Shown here in pieces: positions 41,588-53,410 of a DNA stretch of 64,000 nucleotides. The notes beneath the pieces were generated by a model. That model was given only the letters and a program-made list of their open reading frames with translations. It had not been told where the DNA came from and did not search any database. A program made the position numbers and the translations under genes. Numbering within the stretch: the stretch's first letter is position 1; every line of letters starts with the position of its first letter. Source of the DNA: Eurosta solidaginis (Eukaryota; Arthropoda; Insecta; Diptera; Tephritidae); assembly GCF_040869045.1 (NCBI RefSeq), contig NC_090319.1, positions 175,558,645 through 175,622,644 of the forward strand, read 5' to 3'.

Positions 41588-42510
41588 TCAAAAACCAGGA
41601 CCTATGTTATAAAATAACTCCGTCCTCTTGGCAAATACTAGAAGCTTCATAGGACTTAAACCACCAGCTGCTTCTACATCTGACAGCTGTATCACTCCTA
41701 ATAGCTGGAGTCCTAGCCTGGCAAGTGCAGGGCACAAGCACAGAACGTGCTCGATCGTTTCCTCCTCCAACCCGCACTTCCTATATCTGCTATCACTGAC
41801 CAAGCCTAATTTAAAGGCATGTGACGCCAGAAGGCAGTGTCCAGTCAGAATACCCATCATGAGTATACAGTCCTCTCTTTTTAATAAGCTTTGTTAGTCT
41901 AAGGTTGTAAGACCTACACATAATCTTCGACATTTTACGGCCCGCGCTTGAACCAACGCCTTTCCCCCTTGGTCGATCATGTGCACCTCTCCCCTTCGCT
42001 TAATCTCGCCAGTCTAATTGGGGCGTCTACGGAGCAATCTTCAAGGGATGCGCCCTTTTTAGCTAGTTCGCCCGCTTTTTCATTCCCATCTATTCCCATA
42101 TGCCCTGTCCCCATTCTCTCCAAAGACTGCTTACATTGTTACACGCATTTAGATGCTATGCTATGCGAGATTATTGCCTTAATTACTGCTTGACTGTCAA
42201 TATAAAAGTTAACACGGTTGCAGCTTAAGCTATTCTCCTCCAGGGTTTCTACTGCTTTGATTATGGCTAATATTTCCGCTTGGAAAACGCTACAGTAATC
42301 TGGCAGCCTGTAGGATCTGCTTATTTCGGATCAGCACAGTATACCTTCCACTACTTTGGAACCATCTGTGTACACATGTATCGCCTCGTCCGCCATTTGC
42401 GCACCCTTGCGCCAACCGTCCACCTCTATTGTGGCCTTAAGATCTCCTTCGAAGCGCAGATAGGGAATCAGGTAGTCTGTTCGTCTTGTGATTGATGACG
42501 CTATGCTACT
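41588..42510 (-). pseudogene. LOA ORF2 C-terminus (RNase H/CCHC-like region)
   Basis: The frame 41860-41588 reads MMGILTGHCLLASHAFKLGL, CGLEEETIEHVLCLCPALAR and MKLLVFAKRTELF. The GHC...C.C..E.E...H.L..CP pattern is the conserved C-terminal cysteine/histidine motif of LOA/R1/jockey-type ORF2. Between 41861 and 42500 the minus strand covers the RNase H-like domain expected in LOA elements, but it is frame-broken and I cannot place its catalytic residues. Confidence 0.6.
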
Positions 42511-45004
42511 ATAGCCATATGGTCGGCGCTCAAGCTGCCCGAGGCACCGAGCCTGGTTGCAGTTGTTAATGCTATGTTCCTTGCTACCAGGTCTACAGGT
42601 GGAATGTTCAATATGGCATACAGTGCAGCCGTCGGAGATGTTTTCAGGGCTCCCGTAATGCTAATCATCGATAGTCTGCATACCCCCTCTAATTTTCTGA
42701 TGTATGTTGTTGTTTGTGTGGCTTTCCTCCAAACAAGAGCTCCATAGTATAGAATAGGGCTTACAAAGGGAATGAGAAAGGGGGGAGGCGATAAGCCCCA
42801 CGTACACCCCAGTATTCTTTTACATGCATAGAGTGCCACTGAGGCCTTCTTCACCCTCTCCTCCACGTTGAGCTTCCATGACAGCTTACTGTTTAGGATG
42901 ATTCCTAGATATTTTGTGCAAGGTTTCTCCTGTAAGGTCCCCTCTCCTAACTTAGGCCTGGTCCAATTTAGGACATTGTACCTCTGTGTAAACAAGACGA
43001 TATCCGTCTTCTACGCATTGACTTTCAACCCGACATTAGATGCCCAGGTATGAATATCCTGAAGCGCACGATCCATCAAAGAACTAATCGTTGTTAGGCA
43101 CTTTCCACTTATGACAATTGCAACGTCATCTGCGTAAGCCGTAAGTTTTACGGGTCCCTCATCGAATCGCCTGAGCAGTTGGTTGATGTACAGCGTCCAC
43201 AGCAGAGGTGATAGCTCCCCTCCCTGCGGCGTGCCCCTGCCCACTGATTTCGTAGCCTCGTACAATCCCCATTTTGAAGTAATCTTCTTGCAATTTAACA
43301 TGTAGCCGATCCATCTGGTTAAGGCGGTATGTACTTTAATGTAATTAAGACCATCCATAATCGCCCATTTAGCCTCGGCAATGTCCAATAAGACTCCTAG
43401 AGCATACTCCTTATATTCGATGGATTTCTCTATGCTTATTACCACCCTATGCGGTGTCTACCGACTTGCCTTTGGTGAACGCAAGGTTTTGAACAGAAAC
43501 GATATTAAGCTAATGGGTCTAGAGTCTTTGGGATGCACGTGACCGATCTTCTCCGCCTTTGGTAGGAAAGCTATACGAGCAATTCTCCAAGAGTGCGGTA
43601 CATGATTCAGCCTTATGCACCCGTCGAATATTATTTTAAGCAATTCCACGACCGCCATACTTGAAATTTGTAGCATGGCCGGGAATATACCGTCTGGGCC
43701 CGGCGATTTAAACCAAGAAAACTTTTTCACTGCCCATTCGATCTTGGTATCGGTCACCAAGCTCGGCACTACCCGCTCCGTTATCGAAGCGTGAGTGATG
43801 TCTGCCGGCTCTTCTAAACCGTCTCCCGATGGGAAATGTCTGTCAAGAAGCACCTTAAGGTATTCCTTACTATTACGTGACCATTCCCCGTTCTCTTTCT
43901 TTATTAGTCCCTGGACTATGTTTCCCCTTGCTAGGACTTTTTTCAACCGTGCTGTTTCGCTGGAGCACTCTATGTCCGTACAGAAACTTTTCCATGAGAT
44001 TCTCTTCGCTCTGGAAATTTCACGCTTGTAGATCCTCAGTAGATCCCTGTACTCGTCCCGACGCGGTTCGCTTTCCGCGGACTCTGCGAGCTTAAACATT
44101 TCTTTTACATGTCTTCTTAGAAATCTCAGCTCATTGCTCCACCATGGCGGCTTTGCTTTTCCTCTGAATCTTCTTAGAGGGCAAGCTTTGTTATACGCAG
44201 TCATAAGCGTCCTTGTTAGGAATTCATTCGACTCCTCCAGTTCCTCCACATTGGCAACCTCTTTGGGTTGTCCCAGTTTTGTTACTACACGTTTCTGGAA
44301 TTTAGTCCAGTTCGTTGACTTTGGGTTTCTAAAGGTTCCTCCCTTCTCTCCCCTCTTTAGGGGGATGTTGAAGCTGATATATGCATGGTCGGAGAAGGAT
44401 GGACTATCAAAAACCATCCAACTATACCTTGATATATCACGCTCGGAGCTCAATGTAATATCCAGAACATTGATGGATGATGGACAAAGGGGACATTTCC
44501 CCTGTTGGCTATCTGCAAATTGGTTTGCAGGATGTAACAAAATAGAGATTCGCCTCTGTCGTTCTTATCTGTTCCTCCCACGCATTGTGGTGCGCATTTG
44601 CATCTGCGCCTATGACTAACCACCCTTTGCGCCCTTCCTGTACTAGCCTTTGCACTCCATCCGTGGAACCTCCGCAGCATGAACCATGTAGCAGGACGCC
44701 AGGATAAATGCCTGCTTATTCTTTTACTCAACGGCCACCGCTACGAGGTCCACAGTGGTGTAGTTAGGCAGCATATATGAATGCAGCTCTTTCCTTACCA
44801 TTACTACAGCTCGCACCCGTCCTTCCGTTTGCGCGTAGTAAAAGCAGAACCCGCGCGCGCTAAGTCTAGAAACCGTTCCTTCCGATGGAGCCTCGGCTCC
44901 TGGATCAGCTACACGTCAAACGAACCCTCTTTAAGGGTTAGGAGGAGTCCGCTCGACGCCACTTTACTGTGTTGGAGGTTTATCTGTAGGAGTCGCAGCA
45001 CCAT
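42501..45004 (-). pseudogene. LOA ORF2: endonuclease and reverse transcriptase
   Basis: Starts at MVLRLLQINLQHSKVASSGL (ATG near 45004, overlapping the end of ORF1). Endonuclease pieces: VIGADANAHHNAWG (about 44620), NLQIANRGNVPF and VLDITLSSERDISRYSW, DSPSFSDHAYISF. RT in 44540-43458 has KSPGPDGIFPAML, HSWRIARIAFLPKAEK and SRPISLISFLFKT. 43445-43011 has the core GRGTPQGGELSPLLWTLYIN and AYADDVAIVISG (catalytic YADD). A TAG then interrupts (VNA, stop, KTDIVLFT) and 42995-42501 gives the thumb, KYLGIILNSKLSWKLNVEER and ILYYGALVWRKATQ. A deletion or frameshift near 43465 removes about 25 residues of RT fingers. Confidence 0.75.
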
Positions 45005-45008
45005 TGGG

Positions 45009-46379
45009 CTATTTGTCGCCCTCCAACACCTTCGTCGTGTTGTCGTCGTCCTCCCCTTGCCCTTTTGGTTGAGAGTATTTGAGGCCTCCTTCAGACTGTT
45101 GTGCCGGGTGTTCCTCTGTGCGAGACACAGCACCATTTGGCGGTTGGTCCTCTTCTAACACCTTCGTGGTGGCGTCGGGGACCTCCACCTGTCTTTTTTC
45201 CCTTAGGCTTTTGAGGTCCTTTTCGACTTCGCCCACCTCTAGCGTGTTAGGATTTTTATCCTCGGGTCTTCTTTTCCTGAGTCGTATATAAATTTTGCCA
45301 GTGCCAAAGGACATTTTGCCAAGCTGCGTGTACAAAATATCCTCCGCCTGCTTGTTTATTTGGAAGATGTAGAACTGGCCTTCCTCGGTAGGCCGAGAAA
45401 CAGTAAGTGCCTTCCAATCCTGTGTCGGTATGTTCGTATTCTGATTCTGCAGAAGTCGCAGTGTATCATCCGTCTTCATCACGCATGGTATCCATACCAT
45501 AACTTTTGGTACCGTGGGGATTTGCGCTTTATCCACCACCTCAAACCGCGCGTTCGTGCCTTGCTTTTGGAGGTTTGGAACCACTTCCTCCAGCCACCGC
45601 AAGCTCGCGATGTTGTCGCACGCTATCATCTTCACACCATTATATCATCCCCCCGAATCAAAGGTTGGAAGGGGCTTACTTGGTTGTTCCCGCATCAGCA
45701 TTAAGCTAATAAGCTCCCTTTCAACAGATTTCCACCTTTCAGTAGTCATTTGTCCGAAAGGACTGCTACGATCAACCAGCGCCACAATCAATGAATGCTT
45801 TGCCATATCACTCATCTTCTCGGGAAAAGTCGGAGTCTTAGTGTTATCTCCCTTTGCCACCTCCGAGAAAGCCGGAGTCTTAGCGTTACCTCCCTTTAGC
45901 ACCTCCGTGAAAGCCGGAGTCTTAGCGTTATCTCCCTTTGGCTTATCTCCTACTTCCGTAGTTGGAACTTCCCTCTGACTCGCAGCTTTCGAGGTAGTTG
46001 CTACCTCGCTCTTGGGGCCCATCAGTCTTACAGCTTTGGGCCTACTTGTCTTGTCTATGCGAATGCCCTGCCTCGCGGCTCTAGGACTGGGTCCTTTCTG
46101 CCTCTTGAAAGTAGGCTTGTCGCCTTCCGCCGAACGTTGCCTCTTCATTCTGCCATTCGACGCTTCTTCCTCCTCGTACCAGTTGCAGAACCGAGGGTTT
46201 CTCCCAGCAAACTTTCTGAACTGCCTTCGACCTACTTCCACCTCCTCATGGGTCCATTGCAAGCGCTCGATCTCCACTTCTGTTGGGTCGACCACTGCCC
46301 CCAAGCGTTGTACAAATCTAAGTGCTGCACGGTACTGCGAGAGAGCTGTTTTACTTCCTCTGCTCGTACCGTTCTCCAC
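45009..46379 (-). pseudogene. LOA ORF1 (Gag-like, DUF4780-type), one internal stop
   Basis: A single frame from 46379 to 45009, broken only by TGA at 45645-45647. N-terminal half: VVDPTEVEIERLQWTHEEVE, a basic stretch (NGRMKRQRSAEGDKPTFKRQ) and three ~13-residue repeats around KGDNAKTPAFTEV. C-terminal half: MIACDNIASLRWLEEVVPNL, VMVWIPCVMK and EEGQFYIFQINKQAEDILY, resembling the DUF4780 domain seen in LOA ORF1 proteins. It probably binds the element RNA. The start may lie upstream (an overlapping frame opens at 46426). A TGA that is the only lesion is notable beside the damaged ORF2. Confidence 0.7.
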
Positions 46380-46921
46380 TTTTCTACTCCGTTTTCATTT
46401 GTCTGCTTCTCCAACGCGGAGTTCATTGAATCAGCACTACTCTCGCTCCCCCAGTCCTACGCATCACTTAATGCGTATTTGTCGTCCTTGGCTTGCCACT
46501 CAGTCCTCCTCTTATCATCGTCCTTATTACAATAAGGTAATAAGTCGTTCATCTTGGTCGTACGACCACCTGCCCGACAAGGCAGGGTCAGTGGTCCAGT
46601 ATTATATGCGGGAAAGAACCGTCCGCCACAGCAGCGCCCCTTACTGTGGTAAGGCCATAGATACTTCCCGAGGTGGCCCGGTATTGGGAAGGCTCCGTTG
46701 GAATACAGCCGAGTTTTCCCCTGGCTGCAAATCGTCCAATAGGCACGGTCCGCATAACACCCTGGATTAGGGGGTTGGCAGTTCTTGGTCACCGACCGAG
46801 GCGAAACGGCGTAAATGTCAGTCCTAAACAGCTCCGCCTCATAGTCGGGCGCTATGGAGTTCGGCTAAACCTTCACACCAACGACAAGGTTCCTACCCTA
46901 GTGAGGGGGGAAATGCCCTGA

Positions 46922-47446
46922 TGGCCTAATGAAAAATATAGGAGGCATTGATAAAACTAATTATTTTACGGGAATCGGTACAAGTTCACCTCGCAAAAGG
47001 AAAAACTTCTCAAATTTGCTTGTAATATCAGATTTATCAGCGAAAGTTCGGGTAGGTAATGACGTAAGTCCAGTTTAGTCTCACCGATCAGCTTTTACCA
47101 ATAACGGTCAGCAGAAATGCAGAATTCAAGAGAATACAGCTTTTAAAACCAGCAAAGATGGAATTAAAGAAAAACATTGCTCTAGGTGCAAAAGAAGGAG
47201 GCTCCGTACCTCTCGTAGTTACTTAGCCCTTGTGATCAAGTGCGTTATACTTAGTCATTAATAAGTTCTTTTCATAAGGGTTGAAATAACTCCCATTTTT
47301 TATCCGGTTTTCGTTTCAGTGAAAGGCAAAGATGTTTTCGTTTGTAACCACGATAAAAATACCTGCCAGGTACAACCGTTCTTGACATTATTAACGTTTC
47401 TTCGCAATGAAAAAATTTTCAAATTTCTCAACTGCACCTACATTGC
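46922..47446. other. Intergenic, nothing identified
   Basis: No ORF above reporting size and no recognisable repeat between the LOA target duplication and the SINE fragment. Confidence 0.4.
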
Positions 47447-47630
47447 GGCCGTCTTGGTGTGATGGTAGCGTGCTCCGCCTAACACACCGAAGTTCCCGGG
47501 TTCACGCCCCGGGAAAAGCAACATCAAAATTTTAGAAACAATTTTTTTCAATTAGAAGAAAATTTTTCTAAGCGGAGTCGCCTTTCGGCGGTGTTTGGCA
47601 AGCAGTCGGAGTGTATTTCTGCTATGAAAA
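47447..47630 (+). mobile_element. tRNA-derived SINE, copy 4 (3'-truncated)
   Basis: Plus orientation, head GCGGCCGTCTTGGTGTGATG, A-box-like GATGGTAGCGTGCTCC, B box GGTTCACGCCC, body AACATCAAAATTTTAGAA and CTAAGCGGAGTCGCC. Homology ends after ATGAAAAGCT, before the second half of the family consensus. Confidence 0.8.
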
Positions 47631-47714
47631 GCTAACATATACTTTGCAGTGTAACGAACCCCGTTAGTCGGGTTTATAGCTGGGGTATAACTCAGCGAAT
47701 GGGTTCGCCTATAC

Positions 47715-49790
47715 CAGTGGTTCCCAATATTTTCTAGGCCAGGGACAACTTTTACCTTTCTGTTGGTGCCAGGGACCACTAGTTAAGTAGGTATAATAAA
47801 AAAATTTAAAAATCAAATTGAACTTTATTTAAAACCTCAATGGGTATTTATGTACACAAAAATAAATTTAAAAAATGTTCGGTAATTTGGTATCAATGTG
47901 ATTTTTGAGCTTGTATATTCTGTACGAGCTCGTGGATCCTCGGACTAATGCTGTTGCTTAAAGCTACACGCAGATCATCACTTACTTCCAAACGATTCCT
48001 TGCCTTGTTTTTAATTACCGACAAAGCAGAAAATCCCTGCTCACATAAATAAGTCGTTGAAAAACATATCAAATAACGCAAGGCAATTTCTCGAAGTTTG
48101 TTATAAAAAATAGCTTTTTTACACCAAAACGACTCTATTGAATTCGATTCAAGAGCATCCTTGCAGTTTCTGTCATTTTGGAGTTCTATCAGTTCTTCCT
48201 GGATTCCTTCAGCAACTTCACTTACGTTCATGGTAAAAGGGCTACGAATCAGTTTTTGATCAACTATAGCTTCTTCGGCATATTCTGGAATTAACGATTG
48301 AATTCATCAATCAACATTTGTAAATGAGTTTTAATGTTTTTTTGGATATTTGCTACACTCGAGCCATACTCTTTGTCTTCCACAAGAGTTTTAAATGTCG
48401 CAAACGCAGAATAATTTTTTTCTTCAAGTTTACTTATCCACAACTGAAGTTTGCAAATAAAAGCTCGAAGTTTGTCTTCAAAAATGAATATATTTCCGAC
48501 GTTTTGTAATTGTTTATTTCCGGAACCTTGCAGTTGCATATTCAGTTTATTCAAATGTTCGAAAATGTCCACAAGATAAGCCAAATTTAGCTAACACGTC
48601 GGATTAGTAAACTGTTTTGAAATATCATTAATTTTTTTATCAACCAGAAATATCTCAACCTCTGCCCTTAGTTCGTACAATCTTGCCAACATATTACCTT
48701 TCGAAAGCCATCGAACTTCTGCGTGAAAAAGAAGTGCTTCATGGTTAGACTCCATATCAGTGCACAACTTTTTGAAAAGGCGTGTATTTAATGCGCTGCT
48801 TTTAATTACATTCACAACTTTTATAGCCATTTGCAACGTATCATTAAGGCATACGGGTAAAGTCTTAGAAGCTAATGCCTGGCGATGAATTAAGCAATGT
48901 GACGTTATTACCTTGGGATTTTTCTGTTTAACTAAAGTCGACAAACCAGAACGTGACCCTAACATTACTGGAGCACCATCAGTTCAGAGAGAAACGAGGT
49001 GATCCCACATCAGATTATGCTTATCAAAATATTCCGCTATTGAATTCATGACGTCGATACCTTTCGATGTTGTTTCCAGCTCCCGTGAAATCAATAATTC
49101 TTCTTTAATTACGTTGTCATCTAAAAAGCGAACAAATACCAGTAGTTGACAACAATTTGAAATATCGGTCGATTCATCACACTGCAAAGCGAAAAATGGA
49201 GATTTTTTGATTTTTGAAACAAGCTCCTCTATATCATTTGACATTAGCTCAATTCGAGCTTTGACGGTGTTATTGGACAGAAGTATATCCTGAATTTTTT
49301 TCTTGGCCTCTAATCCCAGTACTTCTTCGACGGCTTTGATCATAGAGGGTTTCACAAGCGTTTCCCCGATTGTATGAGGTTTTTTAGATTGTGCTATCAA
49401 TTTAGAAATCTCAAACGAAGCTACTAATGATTTTTGTGATGCTGAAAATCTCGTACAACTAGGTCCGAGTTTCATTTTTTTTAGGTTTTCTAATTTTCCT
49501 TCAAAGAATTCTACTGGACGGTCAGACAAATTCGGATGTACAGTGTCTAAATGGCGTTTTAACTTCGCCAGTTTTAAAGCCTCATTTGCGAGGACAGTTG
49601 AGCATATAACACACTGTGGTTTTATTTCTCCCTTATTTTCTATCGAGGTAAATCCAAACTTTATGTAGTTACTCTCGTATTTCCTCTTGGGCGTCATGTC
49701 CTTAAAATAAAATTAAAAAAAATAGAGCTAAATACAAACTAGGAAAACAAAACCGTAAGTTCAGGCATGATAAAAAATATTTATCATGGT
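47715..49790 (-). mobile_element. hAT transposon, ZBED5/SCAND3-like family
   Basis: The left end CAGTGGTTCCCAATATTTTC is a typical terminus of Charlie/ZBED-like hAT elements. The matching right end (TTGGGAACCACTG) is not found before the MITE at 49795, so the right terminus is missing and no target duplication can be given. Contains one long, mutated transposase on the minus strand. Confidence 0.7.
47893..49697 (-). pseudogene. hAT transposase (ZBED5/SCAND3-like)
   Basis: Starts MTPKRKYESNYIKFGFTSIE. BED-type zinc finger with CVICSTVLANEALKLAKLKR and HLDTVHPNL (C-x2-C...H-x4-H). Catalytic region: SPFFALQCDESTDISNCCQL and TDGAPVMLGSRSGLSTL, then VITSHCLIHRQALASKTLP. C-terminal hATC part: LREIALRYLICFSTTYLCEQ, GFSALSVIKNKARNRLEVSD. 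About 600 residues in total, normal for the family. Lesions: TGA at about 48984 just before TDGAP, TAG near 48591 (after TNPTC) and a frameshift near 48300. All domains are otherwise collinear, so the copy is young to middle-aged. It would act in the nucleus to mobilise the element. Confidence 0.85.
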
Positions 49791-49794
49791 GTTA

Positions 49795-49993
49795 CACTAC
49801 GATCACACTGCAACCGACTTTTTTCGTCCATCAGCAAACACACATCCGCACACATGTGTTTTAAATGTGCTCGCAAGTTTCATTCGATTTCACCCGAATG
49901 TAAACAAACTTTTGCTCGTCCGTGCAAATAGAACGCGCTCGAATTTGCCGGCCGTGCCAGACTACAAAAATCGGTTGCAGTGTGCGCGTAGCC
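49795..49993. mobile_element. MITE with CACACTGCAACCGA arms
   Basis: Left CACTACGATCACACTGCAAC (49795); right on the minus strand GGCTACGCGCACACTGCAAC. About 199 bp, non-coding, GC-richer than the flanks (ends share CTGCAACCGA(C/T)TTTT). Flanks TTA/TAA do not give a clear duplication. Confidence 0.65.
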
Positions 49994-50004
49994 TAAGCTA
50001 GCTT

Positions 50005-50115
50005 CTCCCGTGACACAACAAATCCAAGTAAGTAGCTCTCTCGTGACAAATGCATAACCAAGTAAGCAGGTGGAAAACTAATCGATACTTACTTGTTTTG
50101 GTTTTGTCACGGGAG
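50005..50115. mobile_element. Small MITE with CTCCCGTGACA arms
   Basis: Left CTCCCGTGACACAACAAATC then CAAGTAAGTA; right on the minus strand CTCCCGTGACAAAACCAAAA then CAAGTAAGTA. About 111 bp. The internal half repeats the motif again (CTCTCGTGACAAATGCATAA), so the element may itself be a small foldback. TSD unclear. Confidence 0.6.
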
Positions 50116-50170
50116 GTACTTATTTTTTATATAACACAAAAAACAAAAAAAAAATGTACTACGAACCCAC

Positions 50171-50612
50171 TGTTTAGGCCACAAGCCTAAATATGGCGGT
50201 GCACCCTCGTATCGCTTTATTTTCCCTTCATTTATTCATATCGGTTTATACCGATAACCGTTTACCCCGTCGGATAATAGTTAAGCCTAGGATTCGGCGG
50301 TGGCCGCGAACTAAAGTCTTTTTCCCTCTTTCACTTCTTTTGCGAACGTTTAAGAAACCGCCAGCAGGCAAGCCACCGAAGGTAAGTCCTTTCTAATCAA
50401 AATTATAAAATTCATTTTATACACTTCCGCAATCTGAAATCTTGAATTGTTACTAATTGGATTATCTCTGAATTTGCATTTACTTTCACTTCAATAAACA
50501 TTATTGTGTACCTTTTTATAACGAATTCGTTTGTGTTGTTTTTTTTCTTTCTTTTCTCCCCACCACTATTACGAGCGCTCCCTATCTGTGGTCTTGCCGC
50601 CGTAAAATTTGG
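50171..50612 (+). repeat. BEL/Pao LTR (5')
   Basis: Starts TGTTTAGGCCACAAGCCTAA, with an inner palindrome (TTAGGCCACAAGCCTAA). The first ~340 bp recur at 63660-64000 with several substitutions and a 9-bp indel (AGGCAAGCC after GCCAGC). It ends near CTTGCCGCCG; the exact end is uncertain because I cannot identify the primer-binding site with confidence (TTTGGTCCATCTCCCCGA at about 50610 is the candidate). Confidence 0.75.
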
Positions 50613-52373
50613 TCCATCTCCCCGAAATAAAACCGAAGCGACCTAATTACGGAAATTTGCCTAATTCAAGGAAGATAATCGAAGCACAAGTCATTTAATT
50701 TCTTGAAAATAAAACATTGAATTCCCGAAAAAATTACAAAGTGTTAGAAGCAATACAGCAAGTACATATCAAGTAACAACACCAACCCAGCGAGTAAAGA
50801 AAGAGACAAGCAGCCGTAGCAACTAACACATCATATCACAACATCAAACAGCCCACTTAACAGCATCACATACAATCCATTATAAATCATACAGTCCATT
50901 AGCTTCATCACACAACATCACATCATCATCCAACTACAAGTCACCACATTATACAGCTAAAACGAATCAAATCATCATACGCACACCTAGCGCCTTTTGA
51001 TTATCGGCTAAGTCCCCCACCAGTGGTAAGACTTTTCCGACACAACTCAAGGCAGGCAGTCAGTGGATTTTTTCTCCTTTGGCAACAAAATTATCACTGC
51101 ACTGTGCAACCACACTCTGTTTCTATAGACAGTCTTTTCGGTTGTGATTGATTTTCGGCAACAACCTACATACACTATCACTTGGTTGATGAATTTGCAA
51201 AGAAATACCACAATATTCACGCAGTCAGAATATTCTGCAACCACAAAAAATTTTTCTAAACCATTTCACCTTCGTTGGGTGGCTAGAAGTCATTTTTTTT
51301 AATTGCGACATCAGAGAATTGTTGCAAATCGCTCATTTGAGAATACACTTAATTTATATTCGAAGGCATTTAATAGAGAATATTTTTTCACCGATTTTAT
51401 ATACATATAATCAATCGCGTTATTTTTGAACGGAATTCAGTTTATTAATCAGTTTGCGAGCTGAAATAATACCAAAAGCAAAAAAAAGTATCACCACGTT
51501 GGGTGGCTAGTGCCTTAATCATACAATTAATCTATATCACTTTATATTATATAGCTTGTATTTTTGTCACTTTTTTTCTTAATAAATATTTTAAATCGTA
51601 CGTTTTCCACGTCAAGTTGGATATACATAATTTGTTTCTTATATTGGGAAACATCCATGGTTGGCTACTCTGGGATAGCGTTCACATCACACTTTTTGTA
51701 TACACATTAAATCCTCGTCGGGATTTCTATCTGTGGTTCAAACTTTACACACTATATCCACATTGCGATTACCATCTGCGTTTTAAAATTTTTTTTTTAA
51801 ACACGCCAAATTTTTGGAAAATATTTCTATCTGTGTCCAACACACCTGTTAAGACACATTAAATATTTGCAGACGATTCTCTTCTCTGCATTGCATATCA
51901 CTGTAGACACATTAAATCCTTTCAGGATTTCTATCTGTGTTTAATATCACTTTGTACAAACTAGAACCTTTCAGGATTTCTATATGTGCTGCATATCACT
52001 TTATACATAATAAATCCTCCTCAGGACTTCATCTGTATTTTACATCACTTTATACACACTAAATCCTCGTCAGGATTTCTATCCGTGTTTATTTCTATAT
52101 CACTGTATACACATTAAATCCTCGTCAGGAATTCTATCTGTGGCTTACATAATCCTCGTGAGGATCTCTATAAGTGATTCATATCACTGGCTACACATTA
52201 CATTCACGTCAAGATTTACATCTGATTCAAATTTTCGCTTATCACTAAATTCACATAAGATTGCTATCTGTGGTAACACATTCAACCAGATCAGAATTTC
52301 AATCAACCACTAAGTCTTTTGCCTTCAATCTCGAACCCTTTAAAGAAACAAAATATTCAAATTAATAAAATCA
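50613..52373 (+). promoter_or_regulatory. BEL leader with tandem repeats
   Basis: A long leader before gag. 50760-50990 is rich in ACATCA/CATCAC repeats. 51690-52260 holds 8-9 degenerate units of about 50 bp, with TATCACTTTATACACA and AAATCCTCGTCAGGATTTCT then ATCTGTG; AATCCTCGTCAGGATT can form a hairpin. The plus frame 51503-51862 (119 codons) lies here and looks like chance. Confidence 0.55.
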
Positions 52374-53383
52374 ATGGAGACCTATATTAGATTGGCTGAT
52401 TCCATAGTCGAGTTTGAACAAGATTTCAATTCCGCCCCGGCCGAATCCCGGAACAAGCACAACCTTGCACTACTGCAAGAGGAGCTAAGGGCATTATGGA
52501 AGAAGACCAAGTCCACATATGAGAGTCTTCTCAGCAATCCTGTGCTGTCCAAAGAGAAATTCAGCTCGCTAAGAAGGAAGAATAAAAGCTGCTTCGCATG
52601 CTACCTGCAATGCATGTCTGCTGTGGCGGCTGGAGTCGAAGCTATCACCCCACAGCCAGCAAAAGATGAAGCAAAGGATGAATACTCTTCGCGCCGTGGA
52701 CATAAGATGCGGCTGCCGCCTTGTGACACCGATGTATTTAAAGGCGACCACCTTTCCTGGCCACCCTTTAGAGATATGTTCACGGCCATTTACATCCACA
52801 ATACCGATTTGAAAGATGTAGAGAAATTATATTATCTGAAACAAAAGACTCAAGGGGAGGCAAAAGAAATAGTGGCAGGTGCTCGCTAACAAACGAGGGT
52901 TTTGTAACCGCCTGGAAAAATCTAAGCGACAGGTACGAAAACAAGCGTATTCTAGTCAACACACAACTTAAACTTTTATTTAACCTGACGGCAGTCGAAC
53001 AGGAGTGTGGAACATCAATTAAAAAATTGCAACGTGAAATCAACAACTGCATTTCTGCGCTGCAATGTCAAAACATTGACATCACAAATTGGGACGCAAT
53101 TATAATGTACTTGTGTTGAACAAAACTCCCCGAATCTACATTGGCTCTTTAGGAACAGACCGTAGAACGAAAAACAGATATCCCGAAATGGGAGGATATG
53201 GACAAATTCCTGTCCAATCGCTTCCAAACATTAGAAACAGTTTCTGATCTTAGGGGTTATAAAACAACAAAAGCACCCAAAAGTCAGAATTCGAATTCTA
53301 GGGAAAATTCTACGAAACTTGGGGTTTACCAAGCCAGCATAGCAAAATCGGCATGTAAGATGTGCAACAGTACGGAGCACTAA
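52374..53383 (+). pseudogene. BEL gag
   Basis: 52374-52889 reads METYIRLADSIVEFEQDFNS and LPPCDTDVFKGDHLSWPPFR, the latter the DUF1759-like core (F.GD...W..F...F). The frame stops at 52887 and continues in the next frame as LTNEGFVTAWKNLSDRYENK, a 1-nt shift. After another break, 53198-53383 gives MDKFLSNRFQTLETVSDLRG and CKMCNSTEH, then TAA where relatives continue with the knuckle motif. The protein would form the particle shell; this copy is dead. Confidence 0.75.
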
Positions 53384-53410
53384 TTACGAAATTGCCAAAA
53401 ATTCCGTAGG

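Larger units (their letters stand above)
41480..46909 (-). mobile_element. LOA-like non-LTR retrotransposon, full length, mutated
   Basis: 5430 bp with an exact 12-bp target-site duplication GGAAATGCCCTG (41468-41479 and 46910-46921), so both ends are defined. Minus-strand order: 5' UTR, ORF1 (46379-45009), ORF2 with endonuclease, RT and a C-terminal region (about 45004-41588), then a 3' tail of TAACC repeats. ORF2 has stops and frameshifts, so this copy is not autonomous. A related fragment lies at 20580-21340. Confidence 0.9.

Noticed and set aside
43795..46770. Long plus-strand frames (for example 46012-46770, 252 codons)
   Set aside because: Shadows of the GC-rich minus-strand LOA ORFs, with Ser/Pro/Leu-biased translations.
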